Of a stretch of DNA of 64,000 nt, positions 37,579 through 46,850 are shown piece after piece. The notes under the pieces were generated by a model, which had not been told where the DNA came from, did no database searches, and saw only the letters and a list, made by a program, of their open reading frames with translations. The DNA is from Frigoribacterium endophyticum. GTDB lineage: Bacteria > Actinomycetota > Actinomycetes > Actinomycetales > Microbacteriaceae. The position numbers and the translations under genes were made by a program. Location of the stretch: the NCBI RefSeq assembly GCF_011759585.1, contig NZ_JAAOYV010000001.1, positions 62,001 through 126,000 on the forward strand, read 5' to 3'. How positions within the stretch are numbered: the stretch's first letter is position 1; each line of letters starts with the position of its first letter.

Positions 37579-39030
37579 TCACTGTAGCGGCAGGCGCAGC
37601 TCCCGCTCGAGGGCGGTCGGGTCGAGGGGGTAGGGCGAGGTCGCGCCGGTCGGGGCGAAGCCGCGGCGACGGTAGAACGCGATCGCCCGGTCGTTGGCTT
37701 CGTGCACCTGCAGGAACAGCGCGTCGCCGTGCCCCCTCGCCCACTCGACGACGCCGTCGAGCAGCGCGTCGGCCACCCCGGCGACGGCGCCCCGCGACGT
37801 CGGCGTCACGTAGACGCCGACGAGCACGGGGTGCCCGGGCTCGGGCAGGTACCCGCCCATCGTGCCGAGCCAGCGGCCGTCGGCCTCGTCGACCGCGGCC
37901 AGGAAGACCCCGGTCGCCGAGGTGCCCCGTGCCGCCCGCAGCCGCCAGGCCTGCTCGTCGAGGGGCTGTGCGGCGGCCAGCGTCTCGCCGAACGCCCGCG
38001 GGGTGTCGGCGAGCATCTCGAGCCGGAGGTCGCGCACCTCCCGCCAGTCGTCCGCCGTCGTGGGCCGCACGGTGACGCCGCCCCGCGGCCCGGACGGGGT
38101 GCTCGGCGCGGCCGCCGCGGCGACCGGGTGCCCCCGCAGCGGCTGCGGCGCGGGCTGCCGACGCTGCTCGTCGCGGCACGGCGTGAGGATCGTGGCGCGA
38201 CGCCCCCGCGCATCCGGCTCGGTCGCGTGCCCGAGCACCTGCAGCCGACCCGGGGCCTGTGCCCGCAGCGACGCCGTCCACGCGCAGACGAGGGCGTCGA
38301 GCAGGTCCTCACGGTGCTTGTAGGCCCGGTCGACGAGCGGCGACGGCTCGTCGAGCAGGAGGCGCGACACCGGGTGCGAGCGCAGCTGCAGCGCCGGGGA
38401 GGCGGCCGAGAGCGTGCCCAGCCGACGCAGCAGGTCGTCGCAGACCGCTGCTCGGGCCTCGCGCCGCGCCTCCGGCGGGAGCGTCGTGTCGGGCCGCTTG
38501 TAGCGCGGCCGCCGCTCGTCGTAGCCGAGCTCGGCCGCCCCCACGAGCGTCGTGTACGGGTAGCACTCGAAGTAGCTGGTGCGGCCCTCGGGCACGAGCT
38601 GCACGCCGTCGTCGAGCACGAGGCCGGCGCGCTCGAGGCGCTCGCCGAGGTCTCGACCGCCGAGCCAGGGCAGGGAGGCGCTGCTCGCGTTCGCCGCCAC
38701 GTGCCACCGGCCGTACGACCGCGAGACCTCGCGCTCGCTCGCGCGCATGCCGGTCGCGTTCGGCACGAGGACCGGCGCGTCGATCGCGACCACCGAGCCG
38801 GGGGTCGCCCAGCGCAGCACCCACTCCTCGACGGCGTCGACGCCGCGCGCCCAGCCTGCGTCGAGCACGGTGCCGTCGGCGGCGAGGACGGCGAGGCCGG
38901 TCTCGTTCGCGGGTCGCCCGGGCGTCGAGTCGCGCCAGGCGAGGTCGACCCCGAGGTAGCGCGGGGCGGCCGCGGCGGGCCCGGCGGCTCCGGCGGGCCC
39001 GGCGGGGGAGTCGGCGGAGGCACGGGTCAC
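37579..39030 (-). CDS. DUF429-GNAT fusion protein
   Basis: 483 aa. The N-terminal half (about 25-265) matches DUF429: YLGVDLAWRDS, VVAIDAPVLVPNATGMR, YFECYPYTTLVG, and HREDLLDALVCAWTA. After a roughly 40-residue linker, residues 320-483 form a GNAT acetyltransferase: VTVRPTTADDWREVRDLR, GTMGGYLPEPGHPVLVGVYV and the acetyl-CoA part VADALLDGVVEWARG with HEANDRAIAFYRRRGF. GTG 39030 is chosen because TAGCGT lies 7 nt upstream and overlaps the earlier in-frame GTG (39039). DUF429 has an RNase H-like look; its role is unknown. Confidence 0.82.
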   Translation of the reverse strand: MTRASADSPAGPAGAAGPAAAAPRYLGVDLAWRDSTPGRPANETGLAVLAADGTVLDAGWARGVDAVEEWVLRWATPGSVVAIDAPVLVPNATGMRASEREVSRSYGRWHVAANASSASLPWLGGRDLGERLERAGLVLDDGVQLVPEGRTSYFECYPYTTLVGAAELGYDERRPRYKRPDTTLPPEARREARAAVCDDLLRRLGTLSAASPALQLRSHPVSRLLLDEPSPLVDRAYKHREDLLDALVCAWTASLRAQAPGRLQVLGHATEPDARGRRATILTPCRDEQRRQPAPQPLRGHPVAAAAAPSTPSGPRGGVTVRPTTADDWREVRDLRLEMLADTPRAFGETLAAAQPLDEQAWRLRAARGTSATGVFLAAVDEADGRWLGTMGGYLPEPGHPVLVGVYVTPTSRGAVAGVADALLDGVVEWARGHGDALFLQVHEANDRAIAFYRRRGFAPTGATSPYPLDPTALERELRLPLQ

Positions 39031-39037
39031 CCCGGTC

Positions 39038-39043
39038 ACGCTA
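39038..39043 (-). promoter_or_regulatory. -10 box deciding the DUF429-GNAT start
   Basis: TAGCGT overlaps one in-frame GTG; the next (39030) is 7 nt downstream. Confidence 0.55.
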
Positions 39044-39184
39044 GTCGCGTCGTCGGCCGGTCACCCCCGGCGCTCGGGCCTGCCTCCCGGCCCCGCGGCC
39101 GGTCCGGAGGTCGTGGGGCGCGCCTCCCGCGGGTCCGAGCAGCGCTCCGTGACGGGTCGGCACGCGCGGGCGGGCCGGAGGAGG

Positions 39185-39190
39185 CACGAT
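39185..39190 (+). promoter_or_regulatory. -10 box of the VIT1-type gene
   Basis: CACGAT, 6 nt before ATG 39197. Confidence 0.45.
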
Positions 39191-39196
39191 GAGGCC

Positions 39197-40405
39197 ATGA
39201 CCGACACGAGCGACCTCCGCCGCTGGCGCCGCTACCTCGCCGACGAGCGCGCCGAGGAGGCCACCTACCGCGACCTCGCCCGTCGCCGCACCGGCGAGGA
39301 GCGCGCCATCCTCGTCGCCCTCGCCGACGCCGAGGCGCGGCACGCGCAGCACTGGCTCGATCTGCTCGGCGACGACGTCGGGCGGCCGGTGCGCACCGAC
39401 CTCCGCACCCGGGTGCTCGGCCTGCTGGCCCGCCGCTTCGGCTCGATCTTCGTGCTGGCCCTCGTGCAGAGCGCCGAGGCACGGTCGCCGTACGCGACCG
39501 ACGCCGACGCGACCGACGCGATGGCGGCCGACGAGCGCATCCACGGCGAGGTCGTGCGGGGGCTCGCGGAGCGAGGGCGCAACCGCCTCTCGGGGTCGTT
39601 CCGGGCCGCGGTCTTCGGGGCGAACGACGGGCTCGTGAGCAACCTCGCGCTCGTGCTCGGCATCAGCGCCTCGGGGGTGCCGAACCGGGTCGTGCTCGCC
39701 ACCGGCCTCGCGGGCCTGCTCGCCGGGGCCCTGTCGATGGGGGCCGGCGAGTACGTCTCGGTGCGGTCGCAGCGCGAGCTGCTCGACGCGTCGACCCCCG
39801 ACGCGGCGGCGCGGAGCGTGCTGCCCGACCTCGACGTCGACGCGAACGAGCTCGCGCTGGTCTACCGGGCACGGGGCATGTCGCCGGCCGACGCGGAGGC
39901 GCGGGCGCGCGACGTGCTGCGCGCCGTCACGCCCGTGACGTCGCCGTTCCGGCTGCCGGGCGAGGCCGTCGCGACGACCCGCCGGGCCGAGCCGACGGGC
40001 GACGGGGCCGACACGGCCGACGCCCTGCCCGGCGACGCGGCCGAGGCGGGCGGTGCCGGGGGCGCAGGAGGCGCCTCCCGCGCCCCAGAGGAGGCCGCGA
40101 CGCCCGCCCCGGTCGAGCACGAGACCCTCGGCACCGCCCTCGGCGCGGCCGGCTCGAGCTTCTGCTTCTTCGCGTCCGGGGCGGTGATCGCCGTGCTGCC
40201 TTACCTGTTCGGGCTGCAGGGGCTCGTCGCCGTCGTCGTCGCCGCCGTGCTCGTCGGGCTCGCGCTGCTCGGCACGGGCGCCGTGGTGGGGCTGCTCTCC
40301 GGGGCGAGCCCGCTCCGGCGCGCGCTGCGCCAGCTCGCGATCGGCTACGGCGCGGCCGGGGCGACGTACCTCCTCGGGCTGCTGCTCGGCACCGGCGGGC
40401 TCTGA
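39197..40405 (+). CDS. VIT1/CCC1-type metal transporter with ferritin-like domain
   Basis: 402 aa. Residues 1-135 form a ferritin/rubrerythrin-like four-helix domain with metal-ligand pairs EEATYRDLARR, ADAEARHAQHW and ADERIHGEVV. The VIT1/CCC1 part follows: FRAAVFGANDGLVSNLALVLG, GLLAGALSMGAGEYVSVRSQ, then a roughly 50-residue Gly/Ala/Pro insertion (about 255-305) and three more helices. VIT1 proteins export Fe2+ or Mn2+ to avoid toxicity. The low-complexity insertion contains GGAGGAGGA-like coding and may be a flexible loop. Confidence 0.9.
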   Translation: MTDTSDLRRWRRYLADERAEEATYRDLARRRTGEERAILVALADAEARHAQHWLDLLGDDVGRPVRTDLRTRVLGLLARRFGSIFVLALVQSAEARSPYATDADATDAMAADERIHGEVVRGLAERGRNRLSGSFRAAVFGANDGLVSNLALVLGISASGVPNRVVLATGLAGLLAGALSMGAGEYVSVRSQRELLDASTPDAAARSVLPDLDVDANELALVYRARGMSPADAEARARDVLRAVTPVTSPFRLPGEAVATTRRAEPTGDGADTADALPGDAAEAGGAGGAGGASRAPEEAATPAPVEHETLGTALGAAGSSFCFFASGAVIAVLPYLFGLQGLVAVVVAAVLVGLALLGTGAVVGLLSGASPLRRALRQLAIGYGAAGATYLLGLLLGTGGL

Positions 40406-40578
40406 GCCGGGCGGTCGTCGACCCGCCACGTCGCCCCCTCTCGTCCGCCGTCGTCCGCTGCGGGATCGGGAGGCACCCCGTCCTCGCACACGCACCCCGC
40501 CGCGGCGGGGTTCGTGGGCGAGAACAGGGTGCCGGACGGCGGAACGCGCTGCACGGTGCGCAGATCGGACGCCGCCCC

Positions 40579-40607
40579 TTCCGATGTTTGCGCAAACACC
40601 GTACGCT
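40579..40607 (+). promoter_or_regulatory. GH30 promoter with LacI-type operator in the spacer
   Basis: TTCCGA, exactly 17 nt, then TACGCT. The spacer begins with the 14-bp perfect palindrome TGTTTGCGCAAACA (40585-40598), with the central CG typical of LacI/GalR family operators. A bound repressor would block RNA polymerase. Confidence 0.6.
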
Positions 40608-40681
40608 CCCGTTCGGGGGTCGACGACGACCGCCCGGTCGCCGTCAGGGGCGACCGTCAGCACGACAGAGGGGCTGCATCG

Positions 40682-43600
40682 ATGACGATGCGACGATCAC
40701 GATCTGTAGTACGACGAGCACTCGCGGGGGCGAGCGTCACGGCGCTCGCGGCCGTGGGGCTGGTCACCGGGCTCCCGCCCGCCGACACCGCAGCGGCCGC
40801 GGCGACCGCCGAGGGGGTGACCATCACGCCGAACCCCTGGTACGCGGGCGACCCGTTCCAGGGCTGGGGCACCAGCCTCGTCTGGTTCGCCAACGCCACG
40901 GGCGGCTACCCGGAGGAGCTCCGCGAGGACCTCTACCAGGCCGTCTTCGGCGAGGAGGGGCTCGACCTCAACATCGCCCGGTACAACATCGGCGGCGGCA
41001 ACGCGACCGACGTCGTCGACTACCTCCGCGCGGGCGGAGCGGTCGACGGCTGGTGGGCGCCCGACGCCGACGGCAGCGAGGGCACCTACGGGGGCGCCTC
41101 CACCGCGTACGCGGACCGCGAGGCCGTGCGCCAGGCCTTCGACCCTGACGACCTGTCGCAGTACGACCTCGACGCCGACGCCACGCAGCGCTGGTGGGTC
41201 GACCGCCTCGCGGCCGACGACCAGATCACGCACTGGGAGACGTTCGCGAACTCCGCGCCGTACTTCATGACCGAGAGCGGCTACGTGTCGGGCGGGTTCG
41301 ACTCGACGGCGCAGCAGCTGAAGACGGCCTCCGAGGCCGACTTCATCACGTACCTCACGCGGGTCACCGAGCAGCTCGAGCAGGCCTCGGGCATCGAGGT
41401 CGAGTCGATCGACCCGTTCAACGAGCCGAACACGAACTACTGGGGCACGACGATCCGGAACGGCCAGCCGACCGGGCGCCAGGAGGGCATGCACGTCTCG
41501 CCCGACCAGCAGGTGCGCATGATCGCCGACCTGCAGGCCGAGCTCGCCGAGCCCGGCACGACCACCGACGCGATGATCGCGGCGATGGACGAGACCAACC
41601 CCGGCATCTTCGCGACCAACTGGGCGGCCTACCCCCAGGAGGCGCGGGACGCGGTCGGGCGCATGAACGTCCACACCTACGGCACCAGCGGCCGCCTGAC
41701 CGTCCGCGACCTCGCGAAGCAGGCGGACTCGCCGCTCTGGATGAGCGAGATCGAGGGCAGCTGGGTCAACGGCTGGGATCCGTCGAACATCGAGAACGGC
41801 CTCGGCATGGCCGGCCGCGTGGCGGACGACCTCCGCGAGCTCGAGCCCGACGCCTGGGTGCTCTGGCAGCCCGTCGAGGACCTCTACAACATGGAGCCGC
41901 AGGGCGAGGACCTCAACTGGGGCTCGATGTTCATCGACCTCGACTGCGTGCCCTTCACCGAGGGCGGCGTCGAGGTCTGGAAGAGCGAGCGCCGCGTCGC
42001 CGACGCGGGGGGCGACTCCACCGCCGTCGAGCCCTGCTCGGTGAAGGTGAACTCCAAGTTCTCGGCGCTCCGCAACTTCACGAAGTTCATCCAGGAGGGC
42101 GACCGCCTGGTCGCCGTCGACGACGTCGACACCACCGCGGCCGTGCGCCCCGACGGTGACGGCGCCACGCTCGTGCACCGCAACACGACCGACGCCCCCC
42201 GCACCGTCACGCTCGACCTGTCGCGCTTCGGCGCGATCGCCGACGGCGCGGCCGTCACGCCGTACACGACCACCGAGGCTCCCGAGGGCGCCGAGGTCAC
42301 GTCGACCGGCGTCGTCCCCGGCGCCCCGGTGGCCGTCGACGTCGCCCGCGGCACCGCGACCCTGACGGTGCCGGCGAAGTCGGTCACCACCTTCGAGGTC
42401 TCCGGCGTCTCCGGCGTCGCCGCCGACGCCCCCGCGGTGCTCGACGGCCACGACTACCAGTTCGTCGGCGTGCAGAGCGGCAAGGCCCTCAGCACGGGCA
42501 CCGGCACCGGTGCGGCCACGACCCTCGCCTCGTCGGCGACCACGACGGAGGCGGCGGCGCGGCAGTCCTGGACGGCCCGCACCGTGCCCACCGAGTCCGG
42601 CGACGAGCGCCGGGTCACCCTCCGCGCCGCCGACGGCCGCTACCTCGCGGCGACCTCCCGCGGCACCGAGCTGAGGAGCGTCGACGAGGCCACCGCGGCC
42701 GGCGACCCCGCCTCGCGCTGGTGGGTCACCACGACCGACGGATCGACCTTCTCGCTGGTCGGCGAGGGAGTCGCGCAGTCGCTGGACGTGAACGGACAGT
42801 CCTCCGCAGAGGGCGCGGGCGTCGGCGTCTACGGCTCCAACGGCGGCGCGAACCAGCGCTGGGTCGTCCGCGACCTGGAGCCGGCCGTCGGGCAGACCGT
42901 CGCGCTCCGGACCGACGTGGGCGTGCCTCCGGCGCTCCCCGCCACGGTCGTGGCCGGCTACTCGTGGGGCTCCGGCGCCGCGGCGAGCGTCGTCTGGGGC
43001 GCGGTCGACGCCGCGGCCTGGCAGACGCCCGGCCGCGTCGAGGTCGGCGGCACCGCCACCGACGTGTTCGGCCGCGAGTTCGCGGTCACGGCGCTCGTCG
43101 ACGTCGGAGGCCTGACCGTCACCGACCCCGTGTCGCTCACCGTCGCGGTGGGCAGCGCGGTCGACGGGGTCGTCGCGGCCCTGCCCGAGACCGTGCCCGC
43201 CCGGGTCGGCGCCTCGGAGCAGACCTTCGACGTGCCCGTCACCTGGGGCTCGTCGACCCTCACGGCCGGCGACCTCGCCCAGCCCGGCGTCGTGACGCTG
43301 GCCGGCACGGCGACGGTCGACGGCGGCGAGCTGCCCGCCGAGGTCTCGCTGATCGTCACCACGGCGACCCTGCGCAACTTCGCCCCCGACCAGGGAGTCG
43401 CGGCCACGGCCTCGTCGACCGAGTCGGGCTACCCCGCCGACCGCACCCGCAACGGGGTGTCGGGCGACAAGGGCTGGTCGAACTGGGTGTCGTCGGGCAA
43501 GCCCGCGCAGAGCTGGCTGCAGTACTCGTTCGACGCTCCCCGCGACGTCTCGCAGGTGACCGTGCAGTTCTACCCGGACGGCTCGGCCACCAGCTGGGCC

Positions 43601-44677
43601 CAGACGATCCAGCTGCAGCAGCGGGCGGCCGACGGCAGCTGGCAGCCGCTGCCGGGCTACGAGACGCCGCAGCCCGTCGCGGTGCCGACCGCCGGTGCCC
43701 CCGTCGTGACGGCGGAGTTCCCGACGGTGACCACCTCGGGCGTCCGCGTCGTGATGGACGCCTACGCGAACACGCACCTCACCGTGAGCGAGGTGCAGCT
43801 CTTCGAGCCGGTCGCCTCCGACTCGTCGGTGAGCACGGCCGCGACCCTGCGCCTCGACGGCGTCGAGGTCGAGGGCTTCGACCCCGCCACGTCGGCCTAC
43901 ACGGCGACGGTGCGGGGCGAGCGCTGGCCGCTCGTCTCCGCGATCGCCACCGACACGACGGCCGACGTGGCCGTCGAGCAGGCGTCGGAGGCCACCGACG
44001 GCGTCGCCACGGTGACGGTCACCTCGCCCGACGGCACGACCACGACGACCTACACGGTCGACGTGACGCGCCAGGTCGCGCTGGGCTCCGTCGTCGTCAC
44101 CGGCGAGGCGCGCGTCGGGTCGGAGCTGCGCGTCGTCGCGGTCGCCGACCCGGGCGAGGCCGAGCTGACGGCCGAGTGGCTGCTCGACGGCGAGCCCGTG
44201 GCCCCGGCCGCGGCGCCCGGCGACGAGCCCGCGACCCGCGCCGCCGCACCGGTCGAGAGCGCGACCTTCGTCGTGCCGGCCGGGTCGGAGGGCCGGGTGC
44301 TGAGCGTGCGGGTCACCGCCCGCGCGGCCGGCTTCGCCGACTCGGAGCCCGTCACGAGCGACGGCGTCACGGTGCTCGCCGCACCGGTCGACCCGCCCGT
44401 GGACGGCACCGACCCCGGCGCCGGGACGCCCGGCACGCCCGGCACGCCCGGCGGCACGGCCCCCGGGACCGGAGCGGGTGCCGGCACCGGCACCGGAGCG
44501 GGTGCCGGGACCGGAGCCGGAGGGGGCGCGACCGACACCGCCGCCCGCGCCGAGGCCCGCCGCCTCGCGATGACCGGCTCGGGCCCGGCGCTCGGCGTCG
44601 CGCTCACCGCGGCGCTCGCGCTGCTCACGCTCGGCGGGGCGCTCGTCGCCCGCCGACGGGGGCGCGCCGCCGAGTAG
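40682..44677 (+). CDS. Cell-wall anchored GH30 glycosidase, multidomain
   Basis: 1331 aa. A signal peptide (residues 1-45) is followed by a GH30-type barrel (about 50-440) with acid/base Glu248 in DPFNEPNTNYW and nucleophile Glu356 in WMSEIEGSW; this resembles endo-beta-1,6-galactanases. Then come a GH30 beta domain (to 575), a ricin-type lectin domain (590-735), an Ig-like region (740-895), an F5/8-type CBM32 (899-1040), a cadherin-like repeat (1054-1135) and a Gly/Thr/Pro linker. LAMTG at 1295 plus a helix and Arg tail is a sortase signal. ATG 40682 has AGAGGGG 8 nt upstream. The promoter carries a palindrome. Confidence 0.88.
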   Translation: MTMRRSRSVVRRALAGASVTALAAVGLVTGLPPADTAAAAATAEGVTITPNPWYAGDPFQGWGTSLVWFANATGGYPEELREDLYQAVFGEEGLDLNIARYNIGGGNATDVVDYLRAGGAVDGWWAPDADGSEGTYGGASTAYADREAVRQAFDPDDLSQYDLDADATQRWWVDRLAADDQITHWETFANSAPYFMTESGYVSGGFDSTAQQLKTASEADFITYLTRVTEQLEQASGIEVESIDPFNEPNTNYWGTTIRNGQPTGRQEGMHVSPDQQVRMIADLQAELAEPGTTTDAMIAAMDETNPGIFATNWAAYPQEARDAVGRMNVHTYGTSGRLTVRDLAKQADSPLWMSEIEGSWVNGWDPSNIENGLGMAGRVADDLRELEPDAWVLWQPVEDLYNMEPQGEDLNWGSMFIDLDCVPFTEGGVEVWKSERRVADAGGDSTAVEPCSVKVNSKFSALRNFTKFIQEGDRLVAVDDVDTTAAVRPDGDGATLVHRNTTDAPRTVTLDLSRFGAIADGAAVTPYTTTEAPEGAEVTSTGVVPGAPVAVDVARGTATLTVPAKSVTTFEVSGVSGVAADAPAVLDGHDYQFVGVQSGKALSTGTGTGAATTLASSATTTEAAARQSWTARTVPTESGDERRVTLRAADGRYLAATSRGTELRSVDEATAAGDPASRWWVTTTDGSTFSLVGEGVAQSLDVNGQSSAEGAGVGVYGSNGGANQRWVVRDLEPAVGQTVALRTDVGVPPALPATVVAGYSWGSGAAASVVWGAVDAAAWQTPGRVEVGGTATDVFGREFAVTALVDVGGLTVTDPVSLTVAVGSAVDGVVAALPETVPARVGASEQTFDVPVTWGSSTLTAGDLAQPGVVTLAGTATVDGGELPAEVSLIVTTATLRNFAPDQGVAATASSTESGYPADRTRNGVSGDKGWSNWVSSGKPAQSWLQYSFDAPRDVSQVTVQFYPDGSATSWAQTIQLQQRAADGSWQPLPGYETPQPVAVPTAGAPVVTAEFPTVTTSGVRVVMDAYANTHLTVSEVQLFEPVASDSSVSTAATLRLDGVEVEGFDPATSAYTATVRGERWPLVSAIATDTTADVAVEQASEATDGVATVTVTSPDGTTTTTYTVDVTRQVALGSVVVTGEARVGSELRVVAVADPGEAELTAEWLLDGEPVAPAAAPGDEPATRAAAPVESATFVVPAGSEGRVLSVRVTARAAGFADSEPVTSDGVTVLAAPVDPPVDGTDPGAGTPGTPGTPGGTAPGTGAGAGTGTGAGAGTGAGGGATDTAARAEARRLAMTGSGPALGVALTAALALLTLGGALVARRRGRAAE

Positions 44678-44695
44678 CGGACGGCACCACCTCAG

Positions 44696-44733
44696 GGAGG
44701 CGCGGGTCGGGCACCAGCCCGGCCCGCGCCTCC
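44696..44733. terminator. Hairpin made of two facing GGAGGCGCGGG motifs
   Basis: Arms of 17 bases pair with one wobble and a 4-nt loop. It lies between convergent GH30 and LuxR genes and so can serve as terminator; both arms are copies of the dispersed motif. Confidence 0.75.
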
Positions 44734-44794
44734 TGCGCTGTGCTCCGCGCTCGTGCCCTCCCGCGCCGCACCCTCCCGTGCCGCGCCGCCGGCC

Positions 44795-45475
44795 TCAGGG
44801 CCCGCCGAGCCAGTGGTCGATGCGGTGGTGGTCGGGCGTGAACCCGTTCTGCACGCCCCAGAGCACCGCCTGGGTGCGGCTCGTCGCGCCGATGCGGCGG
44901 TACACCGAGCGGATGTACGACTTGACCGTGTTGGGGCTGAGGTACGTGAGCGCGGCGACCTCGGCGTTGCTCTTGCCCTGGGTGATGAGGGCGAGGATCT
45001 CGCTCTCGCGGTCGGTGATGCCCTCCTTCTTGCCCGGCCAGTCGAGGCCCGGCGCGCTGGGCGCCCGGTGCCGGACGTCGCTGACGACGAGCTCCCCGCG
45101 GTGGACGGCCTCGAGCGCCTCGACGAGCTCGCGGGCCCCGAGGGTCTTGGAGAGGTAGCCGTGCACGCCCTGCGCGAGGGCCGACTCCACCAGCTCGGGG
45201 TGGAAGTTCCAGGTGTAGACGACGACGCGCCGCGCGGAGGGGTTCGCGACGAGGGCCGCGAGCTCGTGGTGGTCGGACTCGGGCTGCGCGAACGAGTCGT
45301 AGAGCACGATGTCGACGCTGTCGGAGAGCGAGGTGGTCGCGTCGATCTCGGCGACCGTCACGCGGTCGCGGTACTGGTCGAACATGTGGGCGAGGCCGGT
45401 CAGCACGACGTCGTAGTCGTCGACGAGGGCGACGGTGATGTAGCTGGTCTGGACGGGCAGCTCCGCGGTGGTCAT
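44795..45475 (-). CDS. NarL/FixJ-type response regulator (orphan)
   Basis: 226 aa. A receiver domain (about 10-125) has acidic VDDYD and YDSF in place of the usual phosphoacceptor context, plus YLSKT with the conserved Lys. A LuxR helix-turn-helix (about 155-215) reads GITDRESEILALITQGKSNA and LSPNTVKSYIRSVYRRIGA. No histidine kinase is adjacent. ATG 45475 is the first start near the domain; CACCCC/GGGGTG repeats just upstream may be its operator. Confidence 0.85.
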   Translation of the reverse strand: MTTAELPVQTSYITVALVDDYDVVLTGLAHMFDQYRDRVTVAEIDATTSLSDSVDIVLYDSFAQPESDHHELAALVANPSARRVVVYTWNFHPELVESALAQGVHGYLSKTLGARELVEALEAVHRGELVVSDVRHRAPSAPGLDWPGKKEGITDRESEILALITQGKSNAEVAALTYLSPNTVKSYIRSVYRRIGATSRTQAVLWGVQNGFTPDHHRIDHWLGGP

Positions 45476-45593
45476 GGGCTCACCATCCCACCCCGAGGGG
45501 TGTGCCGCCACACCTTCAGGGGTGGTCTGCTGTGACACGGCGACAGCACGGCACCGACGGTGCCGGTCGCCGCCCCCCTAGAAGGAGAACACC

Positions 45594-45872
45594 ATGCTCG
45601 GTCTCATCGTCAGCCTGCTCGTCATCGGCCTGGTCGCCGGCTTCATCGCCCGCGCCGTCGTCCCCGGGAAGCAGAACCTCTCGATCGTCGCCACGATCGT
45701 GCTCGGCGTCGTCGGCTCGTTCGTCGGCGGGCTGCTCGGCTTCCTGCTCTTCCAGCACGACCCGACCGACGGCTTCTTCCAGCCCGCCGGCATCATCGGC
45801 TCGATCATCGGCGCGATCGTCGTGCTCGTGATCTGGGTGTCGGTCTCGGGTCGTCGCGGCGCTCGCCGCTGA
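45594..45872 (+). CDS. GlsB/YeaQ/YmgE family stress protein
   Basis: 92 aa, three membrane helices: LGLIVSLLVIGLVAGFIARAV, a Gly-rich GVVGSFVGGLLGFLL, and IIGSIIGAIVVLVIW. The family (transglycosylase-associated, PF04226) is small, stress-induced and of unknown activity. ATG 45594 has an AGAAGGAG ribosome site. Confidence 0.9.
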   Translation: MLGLIVSLLVIGLVAGFIARAVVPGKQNLSIVATIVLGVVGSFVGGLLGFLLFQHDPTDGFFQPAGIIGSIIGAIVVLVIWVSVSGRRGARR

Positions 45873-45895
45873 CCGCTGCTCGTCGCACCTCCAGG

Positions 45896-45922
45896 CCCCG
45901 CTCGGCACGCGCCGCAGCGGGG
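45896..45922. terminator. Terminator of the GlsB-like gene
   Basis: CCCCGCT/AGCGGGG 7-bp stem with an inner GGC/GCC pair, between convergent genes. Confidence 0.5.
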
Positions 45923-45947
45923 TCTGCGCGTCGTGAGGGGGCGCGGC

Positions 45948-46850
45948 TCAGAGCCGGCGGTCGAGCTTCCAGGCCAGCCAGCCCGTGACCAGCACGACCC
46001 CGGCCGCGGCGAGGCGGGCGCCCATCAGCACCCCGTCACCGGTCGACGTGGTGACGCTCATGTCGCTGCCGATGCCGATGCCCCAGGTCGCTCCCGACGC
46101 GGCCAGGCAGACGACGAGGGCGAGGCCCAGGACGCCCGACGTGACTCCGTGCGCCTTGGAGCCGACGGACTCGTCACGGCCCCGACGGTCGCCCGTGTAG
46201 CGGGCGGCGACGCCGCGGACGACGCCCAGCCAGAGCAGCGCCACCGCGCAGGCGCCGACCACGTCGCTGCAGCGGTGCCAGCCGTAGGCGACGGTCTGCT
46301 CGGCGACGATCGCCGCGAAGGCGGTCGCCACCACGTACACGACGGGCCGCGAGCGACGCCCGAAGGCGGTGAGCACGGCGAACATGGCCGCGACGGCGAC
46401 CGTGGTGTGGCCGCTCGGGAAGCTGTTGGCGTACACGTCGCCGGTGAGCTCGGGACGCGGCACGACGATCTTGAGCACCTGCGTGGTCACCGTGGCGCCG
46501 ATGACGAGGGCGCCGGCCTGGAGCGCGGCCCCGGGGCGACGGCGCGCGAACGCGACGAGCATCGTCACGCCGACGACCAGCATCAGGGCCGAGGGCGAGA
46601 TGGCGTCGAGGGCCGAGCCGGACTGCAGCAGCGTGTCGCCGTCGACCGAGCGGAGGATGCTGTCCTCCATCGCCTGGCCGGTCGGCGTCAGGACAGCGAC
46701 GACGTACACGCCGACGAGGCCCGCGGCCGAGAGGCCCGAGGTCAGCATCCACCGGTGGGCCACGCGACGGCGGACGGCCGTGCTGGCTCGGGCGGTGGTC
46801 GATGCGGTCACGGGACCATGGAACAACACCGCCCCTGGAAGCAGCCTCAC
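45948..46850 (-). CDS. PAP2-superfamily phosphatase
   Basis: 300 aa, six to seven membrane helices. The phosphatase motifs are KIVVPRPE, FPSGHTTVAVAAM and GWHRCSDVVGA (HxxxD). Such enzymes dephosphorylate lipid phosphates such as undecaprenyl diphosphate or phosphatidic acid at the membrane. The start is GTG 46850, which overlaps the MFS stop as GTGA and has GGGAGG upstream. It is the third gene of an ArsR-MFS-PAP2 operon. A start at GTG 46811 is possible but lacks that coupling. Confidence 0.85.
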   Translation of the reverse strand: MRLLPGAVLFHGPVTASTTARASTAVRRRVAHRWMLTSGLSAAGLVGVYVVAVLTPTGQAMEDSILRSVDGDTLLQSGSALDAISPSALMLVVGVTMLVAFARRRPGAALQAGALVIGATVTTQVLKIVVPRPELTGDVYANSFPSGHTTVAVAAMFAVLTAFGRRSRPVVYVVATAFAAIVAEQTVAYGWHRCSDVVGACAVALLWLGVVRGVAARYTGDRRGRDESVGSKAHGVTSGVLGLALVVCLAASGATWGIGIGSDMSVTTSTGDGVLMGARLAAAGVVLVTGWLAWKLDRRL

